From CAZJRB01 sp964547995 (GTDB taxonomy: Bacteria > Planctomycetota > Planctomycetia > Pirellulales > Thermoguttaceae), in the NCBI GenBank assembly GCA_964547995.1, contig CAZJRB010000150.1, forward strand, positions 1 through 15,398: a DNA stretch of 15,398 nt, given 5' to 3'. The translations under genes were made by a program, and so were the position numbers. The notes under the pieces are model-generated. The model was not told the origin of the DNA, did not search any database, and saw only the letters and a list, made by a program, of their open reading frames with translations. Of this stretch, positions 1-6,196 are shown piece after piece. How positions within the stretch are numbered: the stretch's first letter is position 1; every line of letters starts with the position of its first letter.

Positions 1-1
1 A

Positions 2-79
2 GGCTCTTTCATCCTCAACTCCAAGCCGGTTTATCCCGGCGCTTTCAATGTCCCCTTTATTCCCCCAATACTGAGGTAG
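2..79 (+). CDS. C-terminal tail of an unidentified upstream gene (partial)
   Basis: The window opens inside a reading frame that encodes about 25 residues (it begins GSFILNSKPVYPG and ends PFIPPILR) before a TAG at 77-79. The stretch is protein-like, but it is too short to assign to a family. Its stop lies 6 nt upstream of the next start, and the next gene's ribosome binding site overlaps it, so the two genes are probably co-transcribed. A short Pro/Gly-rich tail followed at once by a small soluble protein is what a toxin C-terminus followed by its immunity gene looks like. That reading is inference only. It could also simply be a chance open frame at the window edge. Confidence 0.4.
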   Translation, partial: GSFILNSKPVYPGAFNVPFIPPILR

Positions 80-85
80 GTTTTC

Positions 86-781
86 ATGGCAATGACCCCA
101 GAAGAGATGGTCTTGTTTTATGGTGAACAGGCAGACCTCACCAAGGAAGGGCTGGCTGTTGCCGAAAGTACGTCCAATTACTATCTCGGCACATTAAACT
201 TGTCTGAGAATTTCAAGTGTCGCATGATGCAAGGGCTCATAACTTGGCGAATTGGGAACGATCCGTCAGAGTTCTTTGGTCAAGCCGTTCAGAGCTACCA
301 TGATGACTGGGCGTTGCTCACGACAATTGGTGGTGAAACGGCAACGTTTTCAGACACGCCTGTTGAAAAAGTGCCGTTCCTCTCCTATCTCATTGGGCAA
401 CAAGACTCGCCACTTGGTGTTGATGGTCTCGAAGGCGACCGCTTGCTCGATGCCGTGTTGGGAAAATGGTTATTCGGGTCATGGGAAGAGTCGTTGTGGG
501 CAATGGGGATGGAGCAACTTCGCACGTCTGGAAGTAAGTTGGCATTAGATACCTATGGACTCTACGAGTCCGTCGTGCGTGCATCTTCGTCAGACATGGC
601 CGCACTGATGGAGAAAGGTGCGAAGCTCTTTAGTAATCGAAAATCTGACAAGTTCTATAGTGGTGGCGACGAGACGGAGAGTGGTGGTGAGGACAATAAT
701 GTGACAGTCGATTATCGTCTCGCTTCCTTGGCAAAGCGTCACGGTTACAGAGGTGCAGGGACACACGTATGGAAGTGGTGA
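86..781 (+). CDS. Unrecognised 231-aa soluble protein, possibly an immunity-type protein
   Basis: The start ATG at 86 has a purine-rich ribosome binding site (GAGGTAGG, 73-80) at good spacing; the second Met two codons later is an alternative start. There is no signal peptide or membrane segment. The protein looks mostly helical and acidic. It has a Trp-containing central part (KWLFGSWEES), a Gly/Glu/Ser-rich acidic stretch (GGDETESGGEDNN) and a basic, aromatic tail ending HVWKW. The layout (helical domain, NNVTVDYRLASLAKRHGY near the C-terminus, Trp-rich last residues) reminds me of Imm49- or DUF1911-like immunity proteins, but I cannot confirm homology. The tight linkage to the preceding gene fits a toxin/immunity operon. 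Codon use here is more AT-rich than in the glycosyltransferases to the right, which is consistent with acquisition. No function is assigned. Confidence 0.75.
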   Translation: MAMTPEEMVLFYGEQADLTKEGLAVAESTSNYYLGTLNLSENFKCRMMQGLITWRIGNDPSEFFGQAVQSYHDDWALLTTIGGETATFSDTPVEKVPFLSYLIGQQDSPLGVDGLEGDRLLDAVLGKWLFGSWEESLWAMGMEQLRTSGSKLALDTYGLYESVVRASSSDMAALMEKGAKLFSNRKSDKFYSGGDETESGGEDNNVTVDYRLASLAKRHGYRGAGTHVWKW

Positions 782-827
782 TCCGTTCGATCCAGTTCCC
801 GGCATCGATTGTGCCGCTCAAACTGGT

Positions 828-1124
828 TTATGGCCCGGCTACGATACTGGTCATCGTTTCAATAAGACTCAAGATTCTCCGCAAGTCCCCATTCTCAAGC
901 CGTTCGTAGTCTTCGGGCGTCTCAAGAGTGTAATCCGCTAGGATTCGATTGACTGCTACAAGGTTCTTTTCAAGTGTTGAACGGACATCGTTCGGAAGGC
1001 CCGTTAGTTCTAAGCCACCAAGCGATTGCAGGGTTTCTGTTACACGGCGATATTCGGGCAAAGACTGATCGCAGATTTTGGCCTTTGCCTTACGCATCCT
1101 TTCATAAAGGTTCCGCATACTCAT
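828..1124 (-). CDS. Unrecognised small helical protein (98 aa)
   Basis: Transcribed leftward from ATG at 1124, with a second possible Met two codons on. On the coding strand the start is preceded by GGTGAGGTGTT (about 1125-1135), a good Shine-Dalgarno. The 98-residue product is rich in Arg, Lys, Glu and Leu and is predicted almost all helical: MSMRNLYERMRKAKAK, then QSLPEYRRVTETLQSLGGLELTGLP, then two further helices ending in ETMTSIVAGP. It has no membrane segment, signal or cysteine pattern. It starts 18 nt after the stop of the 209-aa gene on the same strand, so the two probably form an operon and act together. I do not recognise a family. Its 3' end converges on the 231-aa gene with about 46 nt between the stops. 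Confidence 0.65.
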   Translation of the reverse strand: MSMRNLYERMRKAKAKICDQSLPEYRRVTETLQSLGGLELTGLPNDVRSTLEKNLVAVNRILADYTLETPEDYERLENGDLRRILSLIETMTSIVAGP

Positions 1125-1142
1125 AACACCTCACCAAATTCG

Positions 1143-1772
1143 TCATTCATCCGGCCCCCGTTCCGCCGTATCCTGCTCGTCGATCCAATCCTCTTCCACA
1201 AACGTCATGCCCTTCCGACCTGGAATCGTTCGTTTCGGTCCAGCTTTGTAAAGGGCGCACGACTTTGGCCCATAGCAGAAGGTTTCGAATCGGAAGCGTT
1301 TTACGTTGGGCTTCCAATGGTCCACGATGATTTCGACGGGCATGCGGCAGCCCCAAACGCATTGTTGACACTTCGTCTCGTACGTCTTGGCACTGAGGCG
1401 GCGGTGGCCACGCTCGCGATAGGTTTCAAGTTCGGGAGCGATCGCAAGCCACGGTGGTCCGCTGTCCGACTGCCCCGTCCCACGGCTCTCCAATTTAAGT
1501 TTGCTCGTCTTGTAGAATTCCGCACTTTCCATCGCGGGGTTCAAGACCGGCTCGGACATACCACTGGCAGCGTCACCGGCGCGAAACTGGTGCTTCTGGT
1601 ATGCGGCCTTGCCGATGCCAACCAGAAACGTACGTTCCTCATCGCCGATCATGCCGTCGATGCACAGAAGGTAACCCATATAGGTATGGGCCCGTTCGTC
1701 AAACGAGCGTGTCAGCCGGATACGCGGCTGCACGGAGACGATCCAGCCTGTCCAAGCCAGCTTGTCGGCCAT
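1143..1772 (-). CDS. Unrecognised protein with Cys-rich putative zinc site (209 aa)
   Basis: I place the start at ATG 1772 (MADKLAWTGW). The frame stays open to 1856, but that extension reads antisense through a recombinase remnant and is probably not translated. The N-terminal half (about 1-100) looks like a beta-rich, OB-like domain, with WTGWIVSVQPRIRLTRSFDER, YMGYLLCIDG and ERTFLVGIGKAAYQKHQFRAGD. The C-terminal half has a cysteine cluster, C135-x2-C138-x3-C142 and C166-x5-C172 (KCQQCVWGC, CYGPKSC), typical of a zinc ribbon. It ends in a conserved-looking acidic segment (VEEDWIDEQDTAER). This is probably a soluble metal-binding protein, and nucleic-acid binding is one possibility. It leads a two-gene operon with the 98-aa protein. 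Just upstream, 1788-1800 is a small inverted repeat (CCTAT-TCG-ATAGG) that could be an operator. I cannot name the family. Confidence 0.75.
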   Translation of the reverse strand: MADKLAWTGWIVSVQPRIRLTRSFDERAHTYMGYLLCIDGMIGDEERTFLVGIGKAAYQKHQFRAGDAASGMSEPVLNPAMESAEFYKTSKLKLESRGTGQSDSGPPWLAIAPELETYRERGHRRLSAKTYETKCQQCVWGCRMPVEIIVDHWKPNVKRFRFETFCYGPKSCALYKAGPKRTIPGRKGMTFVEEDWIDEQDTAERGPDE

Positions 1773-1806
1773 GGGATTCTCTATAGTCCTATTCGATAGG
1801 ATGTGA

Positions 1807-1989
1807 TGCAGGAAGCGCCCTGTGAACCTGCCCATGGTACCAGAAGCCGTGCGCATGGCCCAGACCCTGGCCCGGCATAGTGATATCCGGCTGACCTTGG
1901 GGCTTTACACGCACGTCGAATTGGTGGACCAGACGGAGGCGATTGGGGCGTTGCCGGGGCCGCCGGTGGGAAGCTCGAGACAGTGTTGA
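1807..1989 (+). pseudogene. Tyrosine recombinase/integrase C-terminal remnant
   Basis: This frame encodes the last part of a phage-integrase-family protein. It contains LARHSDIRLTLGLYTHV, which holds the late His (RHS) and the Tyr nucleophile (LYTHV), followed by ELVDQTEAIGALPGPP and a TGA at 1987-1989. This is the usual C-terminus of a class of integrases I associate with planctomycetes. Nothing upstream of about 1807 (an in-frame TGA lies at 1804-1806) encodes the Arg, Lys and HxxR parts of the catalytic set, so about 80% of the gene is missing. The break coincides with the promoter side of the minus-strand two-gene operon, which suggests that insertion or deletion removed the rest. Confidence 0.75.
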
Positions 1990-2076
1990 GATGCTCGACA
2001 ATTCCTACTCTTCGTACCCATCTACTGGCCTAGCAGATCGATCGACGATGGCCAGAGCTCGGGTTTTCCGTGGCAA

Positions 2077-2105
2077 TTGGACAGCACCCCCACGGAGGGT
2101 ACAAT
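2077..2105 (+). promoter_or_regulatory. Predicted sigma-70-type promoter
   Basis: TTGGAC (2077-2082), an exact 17-nt spacer, and TACAAT (2100-2105) give a strong housekeeping-type promoter. Transcription would begin near 2112. A ribosome binding site (AGGAG, 2135-2139) and an ATG at 2148 follow, so promoter, leader and start codon are correctly arranged for a small gene. That gene is now interrupted by the MITE-like element. Confidence 0.5.
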
Positions 2106-2145
2106 GGCGGGTATTGTTGCCGATGCTCTCACATAGGAGACGCAC

Positions 2146-2154
2146 ATATGAAAT
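2146..2154. repeat. Left 9-bp target-site duplication of the MITE
   Basis: ATATGAAAT lies directly before the left terminal inverted repeat and is identical to 2412-2420. It contains the start codon of the disrupted small frame. Confidence 0.8.
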
Positions 2155-2411
2155 GGGTGTAACCGGCCTTCCGCTCATCCGCAAGCCCTTGTTTTCAAGG
2201 CATTTGCGGCTGCGGCGATGAGGCCGAGGGGTAGTGTTTTGCAAACCATTGTCCCAGTGTTTTTGATGGATGAACTCGATGTTTGTGATTCCCCGCGGAT
2301 GTTTTGCTGAAAACGCGGGTTTTCGAGCGTTCTCAGACGTTGCATCACGCAAAACGACTTGCCAACCCCTCCTGGCTTCCCCAAATTAGGCGAGGAACGC
2401 CGGTTACACCC
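2155..2411. mobile_element. MITE-like non-autonomous insertion, 257 bp
   Basis: The ends are a perfect 13-bp inverted repeat: GGGTGTAACCGGC at 2155-2167 and GCCGGTTACACCC at 2399-2411. Outside them lie perfect 9-bp direct repeats (ATATGAAAT). This is the signature of transposition by an IS family that makes 9-bp target duplications, such as the IS4-type or IS5-type families. There is no transposase; the interior holds only short meaningless frames. It does contain two hairpins. One near the left end pairs CCGCAA (2179-2184) with TTGCGG (2204-2209), with CCTTG/CAAGG inside. The other pairs CCCGCG (2292-2297) with CGCGGG (2314-2319). Small size, intact ends and perfect target duplications indicate a recent insertion mobilised in trans. 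The parent IS is not in this window, and the DDE transposase at the right edge has no visibly matching ends. Confidence 0.8.
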
Positions 2412-2420
2412 ATATGAAAT
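2412..2420. repeat. Right 9-bp target-site duplication of the MITE
   Basis: ATATGAAAT directly follows the right terminal inverted repeat and matches 2146-2154 at all nine positions. Confidence 0.8.
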
Positions 2421-2602
2421 GGCGATCAATAAAGTCACAAATATACCACGAACCACGACAACAAGGGGTGTTGCCGCGGGAGGGATATTGACGCCTTATA
2501 CCTTACTGAGGGTGACGGGGGCAAACGGCTCTGCAAGAGGTGCGAGAAGCTAAACAGGCAAGAAGGCTCTGTATCGGAACAAAAAAGAGAGAGAAAGAGA
2601 AT
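2421..2602. other. Gene-free stretch between the MITE and repeat block A
   Basis: Beyond the short disrupted frame that ends at 2491 I see no gene here. A purine tract (about 2579-2601, mostly A and G) precedes the repeat block. The neighbouring stretch to the esterase start (2828-2961) also holds nothing convincing apart from a TATACT (2892-2897) without a good -35. Confidence 0.5.
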
Positions 2603-2827
2603 CGAGTAACCTGCTACAATAACCTGCCGCAGCGGGGTGGCCCGTGGGCGGCGAAGCAAGCGTGCCAAGAAGCGGGCAGGATGTTGTGCTGTTCGTGGCC
2701 AACGCGGCGATGGATACGGGCCAGGGCGACGTCGGCCAAGAATCGGCCAGGATGTTGTGCTGTTCGTGGACAACCGGTTATGAAGTGGGCAGCGGTGTGC
2801 CAAGAAGCGAGTAACCTGATACAATGA
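2603..2827. repeat. Intergenic repeat block A (two repeat units bounded by 20-bp direct repeats)
   Basis: The block is bounded by CGAGTAACCTGCTACAATAA (2603-2622) and CGAGTAACCTGATACAATGA (2808-2827), which match at 18 of 20 positions. Inside are two units with the core GATGTTGTGCTGTTCGTGG. Unit 1 (2674-2707) starts GGGCAG and ends CCAACGCGG. Unit 2 (2745-2780) starts GGCCAG and ends ACAACCGGTTA. A smaller repeat, GTGCCAAGAAGCG, precedes unit 1 (2663-2675) and follows unit 2 (2797-2809). The spacing between units (71 nt) is not a multiple of three and frames are interrupted, so this is not coding. The same family reappears after the esterase. Its role is unknown; an intergenic REP-like or structured-RNA repeat is plausible. 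The right-hand TACAAT (2820-2825) lies 17 nt after GTGCCA, a weak promoter-like pairing. Confidence 0.75.
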
Positions 2828-2961
2828 GCCCCTGGTCTTCAAATGTTGCCCGAATCGGTTCCACGCCCAAGCCAAATTGGAAGTATGAGGTTATACTGGT
2901 AGCCTTACCATTCCTCTGCTACGGTGATTCATCATGACACGTGCTTACGAAGGGAATAGAC

Positions 2962-4857
2962 ATGATCTTGCGAACCCGATCCATTCAACTTGCCGGAGTG
3001 TTTGCACTGTTTCTCGGGACGGCGGCCTATGCAGCCCAGCCCATGCCGAAGGAGGACGTCACCGGAACTCCCGCCGCCGGCGACGGTTTTTGCGTACATA
3101 ATCTCTTCCAGAGCAAGATGGTCATTCAGCGCGACAAGCCTATTGAGGTATGGGGTTGGTCGACGCCGGGTGACAAGATCACCGTCACCTTTGCCGGCAA
3201 GACGGCGACCGCCACGGCCGCGGAGGATCGCAGTTGGAAGGCCACTCTGCCCGCCATGGAAGCCAGTTCGAAACCGGCGACCATGACCATTGAAGGCAAG
3301 CACGGCAAGATTACGCTGGAGGACATCCTGATCGGCGACGTTTGGGTGCTCGGTGGTCAGAGCAACATGCAGATGGGGATCTCGCGCGTGGATGACGGCG
3401 ACCTGGAAGTAGCTTCGGCGAACTTTCCCCTGATTCGCATGCTCACAATCCCCAAGATCTTCGGCCCGGAAATCAAGAAGAACTTCCCCCGCGCTGCCGA
3501 GTTCAGCCGCATATCCGGAAGCGAGACCAGTGAGGGGGACTGGGTGGTTTGCTCGCCGGAGACCGTGCCGGGTATGTCTGCGATCGGTTACGTGTTTGTG
3601 CGTCGTCTTCACATGGTCACCGGGGTCCCGATCGGTGTGATCAACACGTCGCGCGGCGGCACCACCGTGGAGGCCTGGACACCCCAGGCCCGGCTCAGGA
3701 AGAGCGAAGTCCCGGTCATCAAAGAGCTGATGGCAAGAAGCGACACGAGAATCGCCGAGTTCGATCCGAAAGCGGAACTCGCCAAACAGATCAAGAAGTA
3801 TGAAGACAGAATCGCTCAGATGAAAAAGGAGGGAAAGAAGATCCCTGCCGGCATGAAGCCTCCTACCTGGCCGGTCAAAGACGCGTATCTGCATTCCCAT
3901 CGCCCCCCCGGCCACTGCTACGGCAGCGTGATTTCGCCCATCGCCGGGTTGGCCGTCAAGGGCGTCATCTTCCACCAGGGCTACAACAATTGCTTCAGTG
4001 GTGTGTGGGGAGCCGAAATGTACCGCGCCGTCTTCCCCGAGATGATCCGCGGCTGGCGCGACGCGTTTAACGATCCGGAAATGCCGTTCGGTATCCTGAG
4101 TCAGTGCACCGCGGGAAACGTTCAGCGACTCGATGACTTCCTCACACACATGAGAGACATCGGCGCGCGGATTCGCGAAGCGCAGTACCAGACCTTCCTC
4201 GAGTTCTACAAGGCCGGCGACAAAAACATTGGGTTCGTCAGCACCTACGACCTCCGTCATACTTCCTATCATCCGCGAGTGAAGGTCCCCGCCGGCGAAC
4301 GCATCGCGCGCTGGGCACTGGCGACACAGTACGGAATGGAAGGAAAATTCACTTGGCTTCCGCCGATGATCAAAGAGATGAAAGTAGAGGACGGCGCCAT
4401 TCTTCTGAAGTTTGACGGGAAGGGGGTCACTTCTACGGGGGACGGTGCTCCCATGGCCGGATTTGCGATTGCCGGCGAGGATATGAAGTTCCAGCCGGCC
4501 GAAATCTCGAACAAGATCCTTGGCAAGAAAGGCCGTAGTCTACAGTATGACAGTACGATCGTGGTCCTGAAGAGCCCGCTGGTGCCCGAACCCGTCCACT
4601 ACCGCTACGCGTGGGGGCGCAGTCCCATGGGCAACATCCAGGCCAGGGACGGGCGCGTGCCGCTGGCCACACAGCGCAGCGACAACTGGTCCAACGCCGA
4701 TCTGCTGAAGGCGCTCACCGGCAAAGACGCAGAAGACCCCGGTCAGCTCAGCCGGGGCGAAGGCCACGCCATCAGAGCGGCACTGGAGAAGGAAGACCGA
4801 CGGCGCAAGATCGCCGAAGCCAAGGCTCTGCTTGAGCAGGAGGCCAACGCGAATTAG
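2962..4857 (+). CDS. Secreted sialate O-acetylesterase-like SASA-family esterase
   Basis: The start is ATG 2962, seven nt after AAGGGA (2950-2955); a GTG at 2941 in the same frame lacks such a site. The 631-aa product begins with a signal peptide (basic MILRTR, hydrophobic core, probable cleavage after AYA at residue 24), so it is exported. The SASA/SGNH-like hydrolase signature GGQSNM gives nucleophile Ser134. The matching late motif is D430-x6-H437-P, followed by GERIARWALATQYG as in sialate O-acetylesterases. This family removes O-acetyl groups from sialic acids or other acetylated glycans. Where the family usually has a WYQGE-N box, this protein has IFHQGYNN, a variant I believe recurs in planctomycete homologues. 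A C-terminal charged helix (EKEDRRRKIAEAKALLEQEANAN) is likely a coiled coil. The gene stands alone, flanked on both sides by related intergenic repeat blocks. Confidence 0.88.
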   Translation: MILRTRSIQLAGVFALFLGTAAYAAQPMPKEDVTGTPAAGDGFCVHNLFQSKMVIQRDKPIEVWGWSTPGDKITVTFAGKTATATAAEDRSWKATLPAMEASSKPATMTIEGKHGKITLEDILIGDVWVLGGQSNMQMGISRVDDGDLEVASANFPLIRMLTIPKIFGPEIKKNFPRAAEFSRISGSETSEGDWVVCSPETVPGMSAIGYVFVRRLHMVTGVPIGVINTSRGGTTVEAWTPQARLRKSEVPVIKELMARSDTRIAEFDPKAELAKQIKKYEDRIAQMKKEGKKIPAGMKPPTWPVKDAYLHSHRPPGHCYGSVISPIAGLAVKGVIFHQGYNNCFSGVWGAEMYRAVFPEMIRGWRDAFNDPEMPFGILSQCTAGNVQRLDDFLTHMRDIGARIREAQYQTFLEFYKAGDKNIGFVSTYDLRHTSYHPRVKVPAGERIARWALATQYGMEGKFTWLPPMIKEMKVEDGAILLKFDGKGVTSTGDGAPMAGFAIAGEDMKFQPAEISNKILGKKGRSLQYDSTIVVLKSPLVPEPVHYRYAWGRSPMGNIQARDGRVPLATQRSDNWSNADLLKALTGKDAEDPGQLSRGEGHAIRAALEKEDRRRKIAEAKALLEQEANAN

Positions 4858-4880
4858 TCAGTCGAATTGCAGTCCAACGC

Positions 4881-5020
4881 CTGTTCGTGGCCAACGCGGG
4901 ACGTGGGCCAGGACGACGCGGGCCAAAGCGGGCAGGATGTTGTGCTGTTCGTGGCCAACGCGGCTTGCTTGGGGGCGAAGTGGGCAGGATGTTGTGCTGT
5001 TCGTGGCCAACCGGTTGTGA
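4881..5020. repeat. Intergenic repeat block B (partial plus two full units)
   Basis: Starting 24 nt after the esterase stop there is a half unit (CTGTTCGTGGCCAACGCGG, 4881-4899). Two full units with the core GATGTTGTGCTGTTCGTGG follow: 4930-4963 (GGGCAG start, CCAACGCGG end) and 4982-5017 (GGGCAG start, CCAACCGGTTGTGA end). As in block A, the first full unit ends in GCGG and the last in the palindrome AACCGGTT (2772-2779 and 5009-5016). The inter-unit text GGCCAGGACGACGCGGGCCAA also resembles that of block A (2720-2739). The same ordered pattern on both sides of one gene is unlikely to be chance. Confidence 0.75.
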
Positions 5021-5118
5021 TGCGGGCCAGCGGAAGGGGGCGAGCACGACATTTTGGACAAACCCGCAAGGCATCGCCGCCGGCGTGCCGGATGCTGGGT
5101 GGGTGCGAAGTAGGCGCA

Positions 5119-5146
5119 GGGGGCCTTGCCGTTTTCATTCGCCCCC
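5119..5146 (-). terminator. Possible hairpin after the integrase stop
   Basis: GGGGGC (5119-5124) and GCCCCC (5141-5146) form a 6-bp GC stem with a 16-nt loop, directly abutting the integrase stop codon (5147-5149). There is no T-tract on the minus-strand transcript, so intrinsic termination is uncertain. It could also be part of a recombination site beside the integrase. The rest of 5021-5146 shows nothing else. Confidence 0.25.
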
Positions 5147-6196
5147 TTATTGGGGTAGGGAGGATAGGTTGTCTGGCGCTACTTCAGCCACCAACTGGGC
5201 AACCTCCCCAGCCAGATCCGCCCGGGTGTCGTCATATCTGTTTAATGTCCGCAGATCAGCGTGCCTCGAATATTTCTGCACGGCCCGGACATCGCCGTTG
5301 GTCTTGTCGAGAGCCGCCGTAACCGCGCTGTGTCTTAGGCCATGGGGCTTGGCTCGAATGCCGACATTATCCCCCAGTTTCGATACAATCCGATGAACAC
5401 TTCGCCCAGTTAATCGCTTTCCCTTCCCGGCCCGATCGAAGTTCACAAAAAGCGCTCCCGGCTCCGTTCCGCGAATTTCTAGCCATGCCCGCAGAGCAAC
5501 GGCAGTGGGTTTCGGCAAAGTGTGCTTCTCCGGTTCCGTCTTGCCCTTTCCGACGACAGCAAGCAGGCCAGCATCCAGATCAACATCGTCCACATCAAGG
5601 CGCACCACTTCAGCGCGGCGCAGGGCAAGATCATAGAGCAAATGAAGAATTGCCACGTCCCGGGTCCCTTTGGTATCGGCACGTTTACCTGCTTCTCCCA
5701 TCAACAAACGAATTCCGTCACTGCCAGGCCCTCTCGTGTTCCTATAAGCAGTCGACTTGACATTCGAGACTTCCAATTGCCACGGGACTATCCCAAATAC
5801 ACCTGCCAGTTTCACAAGCGATCGCAGCGCAGCAAGGCGGGTATTGATCGTGGCGGCAGCAATATCCCGTCCAACCAGATCAGCCCGATATTTCATGCCC
5901 AACAAGTTTGCCTCTCCATGCGATCGACTTAAGAGTGTTTTGGCGGCATCTTCAACATCTGTAACTCCCAAGAATTTCGCAAAGTCCTCAAGACATTGGC
6001 TATAGGTGTCCAACGTCGTATTTTTTCGTCCCTCCAAAAATGCGCGTACTAAGTCATTGATCGAGACAGGTGCGGTCAAATTCTGCTGTCCCGCAAAAGT
6101 AAGATCAGCAGTCGTCTTTGAGTTGGTAAGTGTCCCCAAAGGCGCATTATGGGACTCATTTTTCACGGCGACTCGTTTTTCGTTAAACTTTGCCAT
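5147..6196 (-). CDS. Tyrosine recombinase / integrase (349 aa)
   Basis: I choose ATG 6196 because it has GGTGAGGGTG just upstream. The frame continues to 6394, but only as an antisense-like extension through the methyltransferase. The protein has an N-terminal core-binding domain (about 45-145: INDLVRAFLEGRKNTTLDTYSQCLEDFAKFLG, then TINTRLAALRSLVKLAG) and a catalytic domain with the complete set. This comprises Arg193 (LALRRAEVV), Lys217 in VGKGKTE, His285 and Arg288 (HGLRH), His312 (SRHADL) and Tyr321 (NRYDD). It should be active in cutting and joining DNA at an att site. The start overlaps the 3' end of the methyltransferase by 14 nt, implying co-transcription and translational coupling. 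The size, full catalytic set and methyltransferase partner suggest the integrase of a mobile genomic island rather than housekeeping XerC/D. Confidence 0.92.
   Translation of the reverse strand: MAKFNEKRVAVKNESHNAPLGTLTNSKTTADLTFAGQQNLTAPVSINDLVRAFLEGRKNTTLDTYSQCLEDFAKFLGVTDVEDAAKTLLSRSHGEANLLGMKYRADLVGRDIAAATINTRLAALRSLVKLAGVFGIVPWQLEVSNVKSTAYRNTRGPGSDGIRLLMGEAGKRADTKGTRDVAILHLLYDLALRRAEVVRLDVDDVDLDAGLLAVVGKGKTEPEKHTLPKPTAVALRAWLEIRGTEPGALFVNFDRAGKGKRLTGRSVHRIVSKLGDNVGIRAKPHGLRHSAVTAALDKTNGDVRAVQKYSRHADLRTLNRYDDTRADLAGEVAQLVAEVAPDNLSSLPQ

Larger units (their letters stand above)
2148..2491 (+). pseudogene. Small reading frame disrupted at its start codon by the MITE-like element
   Basis: If the 257-bp element and one copy of its 9-bp target duplication are removed, AGGAG and an 8-nt gap lead into ATG AAA TGG CGA and a 25-codon frame ending at TGA 2489-2491. 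It begins MKWRSIKSQIYHEPRQ. As the sequence stands, the left ATG (2148) reads only ATG AAA TGG GTG TAA. The right-hand copy of the ATG (2414), duplicated with the target site, keeps the frame but has lost its promoter and ribosome binding site. The peptide is unrecognised. It may be a true small gene or a leader peptide, or the promoter may have served a longer gene that has since decayed. Confidence 0.35.

Noticed and set aside
1026..1799. Plus-strand open frame of 257 codons
   Set aside because: It opposes the 209-aa Cys-cluster gene, whose residues and ribosome binding site pattern are more protein-like.
1773..1856. N-terminal extension of the 209-aa protein to Met at 1856
   Set aside because: The extra 28 residues read antisense through the integrase remnant, and the family-like sequence starts at MADKLAW.
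2932..4272. Long minus-strand open frame (446 codons) across the esterase gene
   Set aside because: It is antisense to a gene with signal peptide, GQSNM and HP motifs. Its translation has no family resemblance and arises from GC-rich codon bias.
2674..5017. Repeat units read as protein (QDVVLFVAN in one frame) or as a CRISPR array
   Set aside because: Unit spacings (71 and 52 nt) are neither multiples of three nor regular, units vary at the ends, and the text between units is itself repetitive. This fits neither coding repeats nor spacers.
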